From Bryoerythrophyllum caledonicum (taxonomy: Eukaryota; Streptophyta; Bryopsida; Pottiales; Pottiaceae): a stretch of DNA of 64,000 bases. Both the position numbers and the translations under genes were made by a program. Below are positions 23,881 through 35,490 of this stretch, in pieces; the stretch's first letter is position 1, and the number at the start of each line of letters is the position of its first letter. The notes beneath the pieces were generated by a model. The model saw only the letters and a program-made list of their open reading frames with translations, was not told the DNA's origin and did not search any database. The DNA lies in the NCBI GenBank assembly GCA_963971425.1, contig OZ020519.1, positions 13,904,028 through 13,968,027 of the forward strand, in the 5' to 3' direction.

Positions 23881-24059
23881 GAAGAACTCTAATGATCGAC
23901 AAGACGAGCGTAAATAAAGTGTTTGTTGATTCTCTTCATTAAGCCTATGGCCACGGGACATAGGGTAGTGTAATAGAATTACTTTTTCTTTTGAAAGTAT
24001 ACACTTTTCAAGAGTAAGTGCCTTAGAGACAATTGACATGTCATCCTCCCCAAAGGCTT

Positions 24060-24890
24060 TTTGAGTACCTATACAACTAGGTCTTAAGATCTTCGACCAT
24101 GGTTAAGTGGACTATGCTAGTAGGCACCACACCGGCGTGGGGACTTGAAGAAAGTGTCAAAAAAATCTAGGAGTTAAGTTTGGTTTAGTGATTATTGTCA
24201 CATATACTGTAAGCAATGATCTATTTCGACGCAATTCCATGTCCGAGCATGATACTATGTCTTGGTTCTAGTGCGGTTTGAGATTTCATCTGACAAATTC
24301 CGGCACGGACTTGTCCAAGATTGCTAGACAAATAATATTTAATTATATATAAAGATAAGGAATAATGAGTGCAACTTCATTGTGCTGAGAGTGGGTTGCA
24401 CAAAAAGTGGTAACTATCCAATTTCTGATGCCTTCATGGCAAATAAAATGGCTAAATGGCACTGAGTCATAAAACCAAAAAATAGCATTGCTAGGTATAG
24501 TAGTAGTGCTACCTCAACAAACCTTTGATTTATGCTAGTTAACCCCTAAAGGAGAATTTGTACATGTGGGGTACAATTCAAGTTCAAACACGTTTCTAAT
24601 AATCTAATTTTGAAGATAAAATTTTAAAATTTTTATTGAAAATATGAATGCCAGTAATTTAGGAAATGGGGATTATTTTTTATTTTTTAAATTTGGACTT
24701 ACAGGGAAAAAACATGGTGCTTGAAACATCAGAAGTTCAAGCCTATGGCAGTTGGGTATGATATTTTAGTGCTAAATTGTACATTTCTTTAGGTGGGCAA
24801 TAGAGAAGGAAGGTTTTTGGCAATCCTCATTGATTTTACATAAAAAATGCATGGAAGTTAAGAAATTCATTTTTTCAAAATTTTCATTTT
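24060..24890. other. AT-rich intergenic DNA, nothing recognised
   Basis: No coding frame, RNA gene or repeat boundary could be supported here. Confidence 0.5.
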
Positions 24891-24999
24891 CTTGTTTGTC
24901 GTGTAAAGAAAGATTCATAACCACAACACATCGAGAGTCCTAACTAACATCAAATAAACAAAAAAGCATATTCTAAAACAAGTATACGTAGTGACCTCC

Positions 25000-25365
25000 A
25001 AGGAAAGAGACGCAAATCACACATAGTCAAGCGTCTTGCACACCACAAAGGGAGAATCAACGAGTGCAAGATAGTGGGAAAGTATGTAGGAGCCTTTACT
25101 AATGACTACACCATCACTTACAAGCAAGAAACTCACAATCTCTACTCTCCACCCTAACTCACCAAGCTTGGCTTGACAAAGACGTTAAGTCAAGGACGTG
25201 TGCGGCGCTTTACGCACACACACAATCATATGTGGATAGAAATCATCCACGGATGAATGCGGTGCACCGTCGTATATCCCTAACTCCGTAGATTGGTAAC
25301 AAACTAATCTACACTTAAACACTATGATGCGAAGAGGCCCTCGATGCCACTCCCGTGACAACTGT
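25000..25365. repeat. Direct repeat flanking the retroelement, left copy
   Basis: About 360 bp match 31380-31740 in the same orientation (TCACACATAGT(C/T)AAGCGTCTT, GACTACACCATCACTTACAA, CACTATGATGC(G/A)(A/G)AGAGGC). The two copies flank the Ty3/gypsy remnants and are candidate long terminal repeats, or parts of them. An extra segment of about 100 bp (GTAAAGAAAGAT...) occurs on both sides of this copy (24901-24998 and from 25366), so the locus has been rearranged. Confidence 0.6.
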
Positions 25366-25440
25366 CATGTAAAGAAAGATCGATAACCACAATAGATTGA
25401 GAGTCCTAACTAATATGAAATAAACAAAAACACACACTAA

Positions 25441-26168
25441 GGGGTTGTTTACACCTGAAGGTTTGGGTTGGAGCCCATAGACACAAGTGGTACCCCGCTT
25501 GAAGGATGAAACCATTGTAAGCGGGGTACCTTCCACCAAACAAGGGAGTTCTAAGTGGGTTGTGGCCCAAAAATTAGGTGTAAACCCGAATAGAAGGGTT
25601 GTGGCCCATTGTGTACTTGGGCTGAATTTTTAAGTAGTTATATGAAAATGGACTCTTTTGAGAACTACCCCATAGTGAAAGAATTTGTATTATTTAAATT
25701 ACAAAAACATAAATGTAACTTCAGCAGTAAATTTCAGCAGTAAATTTCAGCAGTTAATTGCAACTGGAAATTTCAGCAATAAATGTTAACAATAAATTTC
25801 AGCAGTTGTGCCGGCGATAAATGTTAACTTCAGCAGTAAATTTCAGCAGTGAATGTCAATAGGAAATGTCAGTAGTAAAATATTATAAATGATTGGCTGA
25901 AATTCGTTTTGAAAAATACTCTCCCGGACTTCGGGAAATACAACCTCCTAGAGGTTGTAGGAAATAAGTCTCCTTAAGTTCCGTAAAACACTATTCAAAT
26001 CTGCCATGTAGGATTCCAACTAGGTTTCTCATCCACGGAAAACACTTTGGGCCACAACCCATATTTTGATTGATGTAAACCCATTTCCGGGGTACCAATT
26101 CTTTACTCCAATCACAACTCGGGATTTCTTTGGGCTCCAGCCCAAACCATCTAGATGTAAACAGCCCC
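25441..26168. mobile_element. PIF/Harbinger-like MITE with TAA target duplication
   Basis: This 728-bp element is flanked by TAA on both sides (25438-25440 and 26169-26171). Its terminal inverted repeats are GGGG(T/C)TGTTTACA(C/T)C, extending into TTTGGG(T/C)TGGAGCCCA. A 3-bp TWA duplication with G-rich ends is the PIF/Harbinger pattern. It interrupts a retroelement-derived repeat. The interior (25715-25880) is a degenerate 13-bp tandem of TTCAGCAGTAAAT. No protein is encoded. Confidence 0.8.
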
Positions 26169-26549
26169 TAAAACAAGTAAACGTAGTATATCCTCAAGTG
26201 TCCCCCTAGCGGTTAAAGAGACCCTCTATCCAACTAGGACCAAATAACACTAAGAAGATTAAACGTGCGGTGATGTTGCTGCAACAACTGTATGCATCTA
26301 GTCGAAGATGTCGCACGTTGCCACATCAATAAGCATATGAAGAAGAAACAAAGAGAGGGTAGCTTATATAAAATGGGAGCCTCATTTTTAATCGCCTTAC
26401 GCAACTTTGTTGCCAATCCCTTGATCAATCTTCATGTTGCATATCCCTGAATCAAAATCAGGAACTCCAACTCGATAACAACGCACCACACAGCGACAAG
26501 TCCACAAATAATTTAAGTTGTTTCATCGGATGAAACATTGCTCAAAGAC

Positions 26550-28640
26550 CTCCAACATCTAGTGCAAGTCCAATCCCCGGACTGGAGAGTAGAAAGAGGC
26601 GGCGTTAAGCAAGCCATGACCTAACCACGCTGGCAATGGTGACAAAGCAACATGGTAGCCGCGCCGTTCTTCTCAACACACACAAAACACGAAAGACCGT
26701 CTGGCACAACGGCCAACTCCGAATGAACAGAGCTATCAATGGGTAAATGGACAGGATCACAACTCTTAGAGTGCTCCCGACACTCCGGCCATCTTTGCCT
26801 TCCAGCAACAAGATGCCACTAGGTCTACACCTCCAGATCGTCCAAATCCACAATCGGAGCCAACTTTTCCTAAACGGAACTTTGTAAATTTGGCTCTTGC
26901 CCGTACAACAACTGATACGGACTAAAAGCAGCCAGTGAAGCCAGCCGGCTAAATCGGTACCCTATGGCAATCCATGGTATCATTAGATCCCAATCACGGT
27001 GGCCACATTTTCATACGCCCCGCTTCACGGTGTGAACCACACACTCCGCCAAACCGTCCGCTTCCAGGTGATCCCGAGAAGTGGTACGATGGTCAATCAA
27101 AGCCTTGGTATACAAAGCTTCGAAAGCCCCAAAGAACTCATGCCCTTGGTATGTCAAAACCTCAGTTGAGGCTCCAAAACAAGCCAACATCCGGTCAAGG
27201 AATGCCATGGCCACCAACTCTAAAGAGTTCTATTGAAGAGCCACGAGCTCAATCCACTTGCTGAAGTACTCCACCATCACCAAGACATACTTTGCTCGCC
27301 GTGGAGTTACGACAAGTGGACTAGCAAGTCCAAAGACCACCAATATCCTAGCCCCATATTAGGCAAAGGTTGTAATTGCGGTGGCAAGGTGTTGAAGCTG
27401 GATCAAAGCTGATCATTTGCTTTACACCGACAAACATACGTGGTGAGCTGCTAATACATGCCGGTCCACTAGTACTGGCTGTACAACATTGAATGAGTCC
27501 GTCGCACATCAAAATGTCCTAGGTCTTCGTGTACTTGTTGTACCAATAAAACGTTCTATTGTGGCCTAGGTAGTAGCTTGTACAAGATTGGACCATTTTC
27601 CCACACATCGCTAACAACTTGGGCCCTATCCAGTTCTTCATCCAATACCAAATCAGGCAACGTCGATGTAGAGTCAAACATCAACGTGACGTAAGTCGTT
27701 GCATGCTACTCCGGGACCAACTCTCTGTCACAGTCCCCATGCAACCTGGCACCAGCGAAATCCTCCTCCCGAAGGGCTTGGATTGCATGGTAGACCATCC
27801 GCATTGAAGTTTGTAATGTGGGCGCAATGTATAACCTCAAAGTCATACTCCTAAAGCAACAAAGCCCACCTAGCAAGCTTGCTAGTAAGCTCGTCAGGCT
27901 CCATGAGTCACTTCAAAGGCTAAGTGCGGTCACCAAGGTAAAATGTTGCCCTTATAAATAGGGCCTAAAATGGGCTATGGCCCAAACCGCGGCCAAAGCC
28001 TTTCCTTCATAGGACAAATAGTTGGACTCCGCATTATTGTTGCTTGTAAAAGCCAACGCCACAACGTACTCCCGTCCCTCATCATCCTTTAGAGTCAATA
28101 TTGCCTCCAGTCCTACAAGACTCGACTCTGTATATATCTCAAAGGGTTATGTAGCATTTGAACATCACAGCAGAGGCTCTGAACAAAGCTTAAGCTTCAA
28201 AGTAGCAAACGATTGCTGCTACTCCCGTTCCCAAGTCCATCGTTGATCCTATCCCAAGAGAATAGGCAACGGCATAGCAATCAATCTAAAGTTCTTGATA
28301 AATGGAAATAGTGATTCGCCAAGCAAAAAAAAGCTCAAAGCCGTGACACGCCGGTTGGGCCAAGAATCTTTTGCAACACATCAACCTTGGCCTGTTGTGC
28401 ACCAAGACCCCTTGGAACTATGATATGTCTCAAATATGGAAACTGTCCTTGGAAGAACTTGCACTTGCCATGTGCAATTGCAGCCTCCACTGCCGTAACT
28501 TCTCAAACATCGCCTGAAGATGCCTCATATGCTTTTGTGAGCTGCTACTGAAAATGATAACATCATCAATGTATTATCGAGCAAACGATAAACCGGTCAA
28601 CACCTAGTATGTTTCTCCTTAAAACTCAGCAAGTGTAAGA
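26550..28640 (-). pseudogene. Ty3/gypsy retroelement pol remnant
   Basis: On the minus strand, broken by many stops and frame changes, the order is as follows. A reverse transcriptase fragment has the YIDD active-site motif at about 28561-28574. An RNase H / connection segment (about 27960-28250) reads KDDEGREYVVA and SYEGKALAAVWAIAHF. An integrase core (27217-27011) carries LIDHRTTSRDHLEADGLAE. A post-integrase piece reads SPYQLLYGQEP (about 26900-26930). This is the Ty3/gypsy domain order (RT-RNaseH-integrase). Beyond the integrase, 26692-26556 holds a PHD-finger-like Cys pattern. The copy is inactive. Described only as found. Confidence 0.85.
26556..26692 (-). pseudogene. PHD-finger-like remnant after gypsy integrase
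   Basis: In one minus-strand frame the spacing C-x2-C, about 11 residues, C-x2-C, then M-A-C-L-x-P-P-L, and finally GDW-x-C-x2-C follows the PHD zinc-finger layout. One in-frame stop and a substitution fall where the GWHM motif would normally sit. It lies about 200 bp past the integrase tail, in the same orientation. It could belong to the retroelement as a chromatin-reading tail, or be captured host sequence. Confidence 0.6.
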
Positions 28641-28671
28641 TGGTAACTAATCGCAAAGTGGGAGTGTTGAA

Positions 28672-29110
28672 GTTAAGAGTTGCTCGTAATTATTATAACA
28701 ATGTAAATATTTATTGAGGTAGATTTAGAGGGCAAAGTAACTGGGCAGAGGTGAAAGGAACTTGGGAGGTACATGGATGGTGCAAGGTCAAAGAAATAGG
28801 ACCAACCCACATGTCTTGCATTGGATAAACAAGGTCAAGTGGGTGGCCATGTGGCCTATGAGTTGGCGAAATGTGACTTGCAAGTTGCTTTAGAAGCCAC
28901 TCGCATGGTACTTTAGAAGGCACTTGTAAGATGCTTGACAAGCCACTTGCAAGATGCATCGGATGCCAATAAGTGGTAGTATAAGGAAAGGCATTTGAAA
29001 GAAGGCAACATCTCACTCTAAGCATAGATTATAATATCATGTGTGTTTCATTTGCTTGTACAATCATTTCTCTGCTTCTTTAGAACCTCAATAGAAACAA
29101 GCTCAAAAGC
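28672..29110. repeat. Possible solo LTR or insertion inside the retroelement
   Basis: The stretch starts at TGTTGAAGTTAAGAG and interrupts the pol remnant. It has no coding similarity and contains a recurring ACTTGCAAG motif. It resembles an LTR start, but I could not confirm the far end or a target duplication. Confidence 0.3.
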
Positions 29111-29643
29111 ATTGTTGGTATTCGTCCTAGGCCCAAAGTCTATAGTGGAAGCATTCTCCGGAACGAAGAACGGTGATACCGACTCCGGATACTCACCTTA
29201 AACAAAAACCACCTCGGGATCTATCTACAAGTACTATCTAAAGGGCAAGGGTACGAACAGACAACCTGCACCTGCAAAATCATCAAACTTTGTGGTTCAC
29301 CGGTCATCACCTCCAACTAGCACAGGTCCAACCACAACCCCCCACATAAAAATGTTTAGTCGGCCATGAACCCGACTTCACCCCTACGGTACACTATCAC
29401 AATCTATGAACAATAAGAAATGTAGCCACAGGAAAACACCAGAAACAAGCACGCTACACGGGTAAGTACTGCACAAGAATTCAAAAATCAAAATTGGACC
29501 TTCTCCTCCAACAACATAAAAGTAGTATATGAAAATGATTAGTGCCACTAACATCCGCCTGCAATAGGTGGTCACTAATTGCAAAAATTTGCAACAACAC
29601 AAGAGGAACACTTTAACTTGTCTTTCTCCAAGTCTAAAGATAA

Positions 29644-30587
29644 TCCCTAAAGGCCCAAGGCATTTTCACACCAAAAACACTTCAAAACTGCTCGTTCTAG
29701 TGCAATGAGTATAGGGGTAATCAAAACCATTTGTTTATACATCTAACCGTAGGATCTAAATCAAAACTTATACTTTAACAACCTCACAAAATTTCATAAA
29801 CTTTGACCGCAAGGATTGGAAGATTATAGTGTTTGAAGTAGAAAAATCCGTTCTTTTTCTTTCATGCTTTGAGTGGATCAGCAGACTTTGACTACACTTG
29901 GTGTCAAATTTTTGCACTACACAAGGTCTGAAAACATTACCATCATGTTAATCATGATGTTATTTCCTTGTACACGAAGTTTTAGAGGAAGAAGAGGGGT
30001 GTGGCGTATTCAAAATAAATATGCAAGGAGTAAAGGTTCAAAAATTGTCAATTCACGTTTTATTTTTTTGTGAACTAAATATGTTTTAGAATAATAATCC
30101 GAATGGTCAATAAGATGGTTTACACCACATCTTGTAGTTGAAAAAATAAAATATAAGAAATATAAAGATCTCCAAGTTTTATAGGGAAAAGAAGAATTTT
30201 TTTTGGTACCTTGCTCGACAAAGTGTGGCAATGTGCTAAAATGTTTGGCTTAGATTATTATGCTATTTTCCACTTAAGACAAGAGATTTTTTTTGACAAT
30301 ATGAAAGGAAATAATTTTATTTGCTAGTATTGAAAATCTCACATTCAATGGAGTGTCCGAGCAAAAGTTTTTGGAGTTGCCCAATGTGCCTGGTCTCCCC
30401 ATATGAAATTCAAAACCCTATAACTTTTTCATAAAATGTCGGATTTAGGAAAAAATTGGACTCAGACGAAGCTTTCAGCAATGTTTATCTACTCTAGAAA
30501 TATTTAAAAGGAATGTTATAAATTGACACCATAGGAACTTGCCCAAACCTTCAAGATTCCCATGAGGGGACTCTTGGGAATTAGGGG
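29644..30587 (+). mobile_element. Family B TTAA-type element
   Basis: This 944-bp element starts TCCCTAAAGGCCCAAGGC (left flank ATAA, a decayed TTAA) and ends TTGGGAATTAGGGG before TTAA 30588-30591. It is collinear with the copy at 43577-44516 and inverted relative to 54615-55533. Landmarks are AAAAC(A/G)CTTCAAAA, TCTAACCGTAGGATC and GAGTGTCC. There is no transposase reading frame. It is inserted in the 5' half of the gypsy locus. Confidence 0.8.
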
Positions 30588-30914
30588 TTAAGGAAGTAGC
30601 GAGCTAATGCGGTTGCGATTTAAAAAAATACAAGTCTCCCAAACGAAAATGACACATTGAGTAACAAACGCACTGATACGCCAATTTAACACTAAAATTG
30701 GACAAATGGCGGAAAACCCTAATTCTAAATGCAAATTTTTACTCAAAACCAAGTTAAAATGCCCTTACAATCTACCTCCAAAGTTTAGACTCTAAACCCA
30801 GTTTTTTTAAGAACCCACAAAAATGTGGATTTGGAAAAAAAAATTCCACTTAAACTTTTCCCTCTTAATAAATAGAAACCTCCATGGAGAGCTCAAATCT
30901 GAAATTGGAATTCA

Positions 30915-31270
30915 AAGAATATATATATATATATATAGGGAGATATTAACCCACAGTTACATCACTTTTGTCCAAAATATAGTATAATCTGCAAGAGATG
31001 AAATTGCATCACGAATGGGAAATTGCGGCGGATGTAACATTGCCCAGATGGAACTTTGCCACGATTGTAACATTGGCACGGAGGTAACAATTGTGCGGAG
31101 GTAACAGTATTGCGGATGAAACTCTACCATGGATGAAATCTTGTCGCAAATGAAACCTTATCGCGGATGAAACCACTCAACAGACCATTAACAACCTTCT
31201 TGCTTGACACCTTGCAATCCTCACAACATCTTCAAAAATTGTCAGATTTGGGCGCCATTTGTTGCATAAG
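30915..31270. repeat. Retroelement leader region with degenerate repeats
   Basis: An (AT)n run occupies 30919-30938. From 31025 to 31170, about eight imperfect copies of GCGGATGAAAC/GTAAC lie in tandem-like order. On the minus strand the motif TGGCGCC at about 31247-31253 resembles a retroelement primer-binding site next to the end of an LTR-like region. The last point is inference. Confidence 0.4.
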
Positions 31271-31379
31271 AATCGTCTAAATTTGTGCTACAATATTGAT
31301 CTAAGCACCCCACAATTTTTTCTCACATTTTCTAGCTAAATAACAAGAGATCTATGACTAGGAATGGAGGGACTTTGTC

Positions 31380-31740
31380 AAGTGAAAGAGATGCATATCA
31401 CACATAGTTAAGCGTCTTACACGCCACGAAGGGAGAATCAACAAATGCAAGATAGTAGGAAAGTGTATAGGAGCCTATACTGATGACTACACCATCACTT
31501 ACAAGCAAGAACTCACAATCTCTACTCTCCACCCTAACTCACAAAGCTTAGCTTGACAAAGACGTCAAGTCAAGGATGTGTGCAACGCTATATACACACA
31601 TACAATCCTAAGTGGATGGAAACCATCCACGGATGAACGTGGTGGGCCGTCGTACGTCCCTAAACCCATAGCTTGGTAACAAACTAATCTACCATAAAAC
31701 ACTATGATGCAGAGAGGCCCTCGATGCCACGTCCCGTAAG
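31380..31740. repeat. Direct repeat flanking the retroelement, right copy
   Basis: This is the partner of 25000-25365, with roughly 85 percent identity by eye. It carries the same order of landmarks and ends with CACTATGATGCAGAGAGGCC and a CCCGT(A/G)A tail. It is likely the 5' LTR region of the minus-strand gypsy element. Confidence 0.6.
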
Positions 31741-32199
31741 ACCTTGATAAAAGGCATGATAATTTCATTTTCCGTTTGGATTTTAAATCCAACATTTTAT
31801 ATTAGAAAAAAATATTTTACTAAAGTAGTGGGCTAGTCTATACCTCTAGTTATTGCAAGACCTTTTGCCTTACCCTAAATCCCTCCATTAAGTTTTTCCA
31901 TAAAGTTTATGCAAACTGCAATGGAAAGATCTGCAATTATATTGAGTCAAAGTACGCTAACCCTATCGGCTCCGCCCTCGCAAGAAAAAATAAACATTGC
32001 ACCCTTCAAATGTTTCTATCTTACTATCCATACAGTCCAATTTACGAATGACTTCTTGTAACACTGAACTTCAAGATCCTACAATTGAAAATAATAGAAG
32101 GTTGTTTGGATTAGTCTAATGACATCTCACCTAAAAGAGGCAGTTTTTGCTCATTGTCCGTTCTACACAGTAGTCTAGCCCATCACCACCACCTTCCCA
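31741..32199. other. Intergenic, mostly unrecognised
   Basis: Positions about 32055-32150 match the outer element at 50400-51030 (CAATTGAAAATAA, GGTTGTTTGGAT, CATCTCACCTAAAA). The remainder shows nothing. Confidence 0.45.
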
Positions 32200-32520
32200 T
32201 CACAACACTCTATATTTGGTCCCAAATCCATCCCATATCTTCCCAATTTCACTCTATGTCAGTTCCAAATTAAGGCTCACTATTGGTCAAGACCCCTAAC
32301 TTTTGGTCGACACTGATGGGTGGCAGAAATAGACCACACATGACTGACCACTTTGAAAATTTATAAGTGTTTCACATCTCATCCGGAAATTATGAAATGA
32401 CTTGGGTTGAGATTGTTATTCTATTAGCTATCGCTGAAAAATAAATGTATAATTATTTGGGCTCTCCTTATATGCACATTGCTTAATATGTCGGTCAAGG
32501 GTTAGGGGTTAGTAAGACCA
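32200..32520 (+). repeat. Family D repeat copy
   Basis: The copy is collinear with 4936-5285 (CTTTTGGTC, ACTTTGAAAATTTATAA, ACTTGGGTTGAGATTGT, TATATGCACATTGCTTAA). The inverted termini are decayed. It is non-coding. Confidence 0.65.
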
Positions 32521-32949
32521 TGATTACTCTTCTTCTTCTAGAGTTAGATGGTGGGTCACTATATAGGTCATGAATTGTGCTAGAGAAGACCTTGTGCTTG
32601 GACAATACAAAGGCAAAATGGACACCCCAATGATTGGCATGAATACGCTATAATTTCAGGGGGAAAGGGAGTGGGGAGTGGGACCATGCCCTTCCTCACT
32701 CATACAGCTTTGCTCTTTCACCTTTCACTCTTTCTCTTATTATTTGCACAACAAATTCTCTCAGCATATGCCAAGTAGTCATTCTCCTGTCCTGCTAACC
32801 GAAACTCCCCAACCTGTTAAATTCCAATTCTCCTCTACAATAATTAAACGTTAGCTCCCCCTTTTTCCCACTAAAATCCTTCCTTTTCCAGAATGCTGGG
32901 AATAACCCTTTCCAAACCAAAGGAGAAGCCAGGAATATTAATTATTTTC

Positions 32950-33400
32950 CCTTCAACGTCTATGACCTAGGAAAATCTATGAGTGTAATAGATTACGCAA
33001 AACATCATCTACACAATGTATACATTTCCTCATGATCCCACTTCACTAAAATTACTGTAGTTTGCATGCATGGATTGGAAATCACTGAGATCCGTTGGAA
33101 AGCTAACCAATACCTCAAAAATTGCTCAAAAGATGTGAGAGACGATGGCCACTTGTGGAAAGAGTTATAGCACCAAATTCGACCCTGACAGGGCATCATA
33201 GACGTTAGAGGACCAAGTGTTTGTTTGGGGGACAAAGTGTTTCAATTTGACTGCAATCATCTTTCAATCCATATAGTCAAAATTCATTGGTTTTTTTCCA
33301 TATCACCTCATATAGGTTTACATTTTCAAAAAAGTTCATCTCGGCAGTATTTAACCACTGGAGTAGAGATTCCTCTAAAATTGGCCGTGGTCGTCTAGAG
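32950..33400. mobile_element. Two abutting TTAA-type elements (families H and I)
   Basis: Family H runs about 32950-33202, with inverted ends CCTTCAACGTCTATGA and TCATAGACGTTAG. A second H copy lies at about 46855-47152. Family I follows immediately, from GAGGACCAAGTG to GGTCGTCTAGAG, before TTAA 33401-33404. The two share the boundary tetramer TTAG (a decayed TTAA). They are non-coding. Confidence 0.6.
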
Positions 33401-33659
33401 TTAAATAGATTAAAAAGAATTTAGTACCAGATAAAATTTAAAAATTGTGCCAAGTAAAATAAAAATAGTCTAGAAAAGAATTATTATGAACAAAATAAGA
33501 CCAATAAACCTGGCCAAAAATCAGTCAGTGGGCCAAAAATAATTCTTTTAATAATTCCAAAAAGCGCTGGTAGCCAGGTAAGCTGAAGCGGGAGATCAGA
33601 AATAGAAGAACGACGGCAGGGGAACGCGCACCGGGAACCACAGCGAACGAGGGAGGGAA

Positions 33660-33735
33660 CGGTGTATGTCCCGAGTATAACCGGAGTATATTGAGGGTAA
33701 TACCCGTGTTTATTCGGGTGTCACCACAGTATCGT
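33660..33735. promoter_or_regulatory. CGGGTAT-like motif group upstream of TOM9
   Basis: Several variants in both orientations (CCGAGTATA, CCGGAGTATA, AATACCCG, TTCGGGTG, AGTATCG) lie about 250-320 bp upstream of the TOM9 start. Two more occur in its 3' region near 34440-34495. They resemble the clusters near TRAPPC6 and RRP41L. Confidence 0.4.
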
Positions 33736-33978
33736 GCTGGTAATTCTTGAAAGGTTGACCACGTGAACGGGCCCGCGAGGCTGCCTCTCTTATTGAGCTG
33801 CCGCGGATCCTGGCGCTCGCTATTCAGTGACCGTGCCAGTTCGCCACCCTCGCGATCGCCCCTCCCATGCCGCGCTGATTGCAACGAGCTGCGGAGCGCG
33901 CGGGGAGGTGGAGAATTGATGCAGCTAGCTGGAAACAATTAGCTCTGAGGGAGGGAGCCGGGCGAGTGGGTTCGCGCG

Positions 33979-34296
33979 ATGGCTGCCATTTCGGCGGACT
34001 GTAGCGTGAGCGAGAAGCGATGGGGGAGGGTGGTGAGCTTCAACCTGTCGTCGGGGGTGCTGGAGAAGGCACGCAAGGCGGCCTCGGTGAGCCAGAAGGT
34101 GGTGTGGAGCACGGGCAAGGCGGCGTGGATCGCCGGCGCGTCGTTCCTGTTCCTGGTGGCGCCGCTCATCATCCAGATGGACCGCGATCAGCAGCAGCAG
34201 GCCGCGGTGCCGGACCTGGAAGGCGGAGACCACCACCACCAGTCGATGTTGTCCACCACCGCCGTCAACCCCGACTCGCCGTCCGTCCTCAAGTGA
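33979..34296 (+). CDS. TOM9: Mitochondrial import receptor TOM9 (plant TOM22)
   Basis: This is a single uninterrupted exon of 105 residues. The diagnostic block STGKAAWIAGASFLFL (44-59), running into VAPLIIQMDRD, is nearly the same as in flowering-plant TOM9. It forms the one membrane span (about 48-66), preceded by a basic and amphipathic N-terminal segment. Plant TOM9 is the shortened TOM22 homologue. It sits in the outer mitochondrial membrane and organises the TOM translocase; it lacks most of the acidic cytosolic receptor domain. The intermembrane tail here is long and polar, with QQQQ and HHHH runs. The start is the first ATG of a strongly GC-biased frame. Frames in other phases and on the minus strand are shadows of this GC-rich exon. 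It converges with the Josephin gene. Confidence 0.93.
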   Translation: MAAISADCSVSEKRWGRVVSFNLSSGVLEKARKAASVSQKVVWSTGKAAWIAGASFLFLVAPLIIQMDRDQQQQAAVPDLEGGDHHHQSMLSTTAVNPDSPSVLK

Positions 34297-35490
34297 ACTT
34301 CATTCTCCTCACCTTCCTTCCCGCATTATTCTTGCATTCATCTTGAGGTTCACGCTCGAGTGTTCCGCAACTGCAACTTCGGCACTCGCAGAGAACGTCG
34401 ACGTTGCTGTTTTTGTGTCCATTTCACGACCGGAGCGCCGCAGTATCGCAAGGTTATTAGGCTAGTAGCAGCCCGAGTATCACCTCGGTATTATTCGTCT
34501 AGTTGTGCATAACGGGGCTCTTCTTTCTGTACATGATGATGGCGATGACCTTTCTACTACGTTGATTGATGTAGTACTCTTTCTGCCTCTTCGAACTCGG
34601 TTGGGAGCTTTGACAGGCAGTTTGTGTACTGAAGAGTGAATAACTGTCATGTTGAAATATCTGGTTTCCTTGGAATATTATGAGTGTCGTCTATGCCTGG
34701 CGAACAGTGGCATGATCATTGGCCGCAGAGGAACTGAAAGCTCCACTCATTTCTAGTACTTTTGTATGACCTTGGCTGGTAAATAAGTGCAGTTGTGACT
34801 TTAGTACTCTGAATTTGATACTTTTTGGTGAAGTGTCAAAAGTGTTGAAAATTAGTGTGAAAGTGTCATTTGGAGCGTCCAAAACAGCCCCATTTTGTAT
34901 CTGTGATGTTCTTGAGACACAAGATGTAGTAGTTGGATAAATCTTCTCCTTTGTGATGGTATGAAATAGGGGGCATAATTGTATTGTTCCTATGATCCTA
35001 TTTCTGTTTGATTTGATTTTGTTTCTCTGTACACTGTTAGTAGAAGGTCAACGACCTAGTTCCATGCTTGAATGTGTCAAAAAAAAATTGGTATATTATT
35101 TAGTTTTTAGTTACAAATGGAGCAACTGGGGCTAATCTTTCCTCCTATCTTTCATTGCAAATGTCAGTTAGGAGTCTCTATCTAGACAATAAAAGCGTAC
35201 ATCAAGACATTTGCTAAATACATTCATGAAGCATGTCAGGCTGTTTCCTGCTAACTTTTGATTATTTGTATAAAAAAAATAGTTCCTTGACAATAACAAA
35301 CACCTACTCTGTCACTTATAGGGAGCAATGGCTGATTGTGCTAGCACAACTGAAGAGGCATTGACACCAAAACACGGGACAAGGTATCGCTCCGGGACAT
35401 GATCTCGCACAGATGCCAAATATGAACACACACCGCAACTACTACATCTACAAGATGTCTACACCTTCATTCAAGATAGAGGAAGGGCTG
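34297..35490. other. 3' regions between convergent TOM9 and Josephin genes
   Basis: No coding signal is present. The DNA is probably 3' untranslated sequence of both genes plus about 0.7 kb of AT-rich spacer. No transposon boundary was recognised. Confidence 0.5.

Noticed and set aside
26974..27264. Plus-strand frame of 96 codons
   Set aside because: Opposite the gypsy integrase remnant; the minus-strand reading has the recognisable integrase residues.
33525..34239. Minus-strand Arg/Pro-rich frames over TOM9
   Set aside because: Shadow frames of the GC-rich TOM9 exon and promoter; TOM9 itself is unambiguous.
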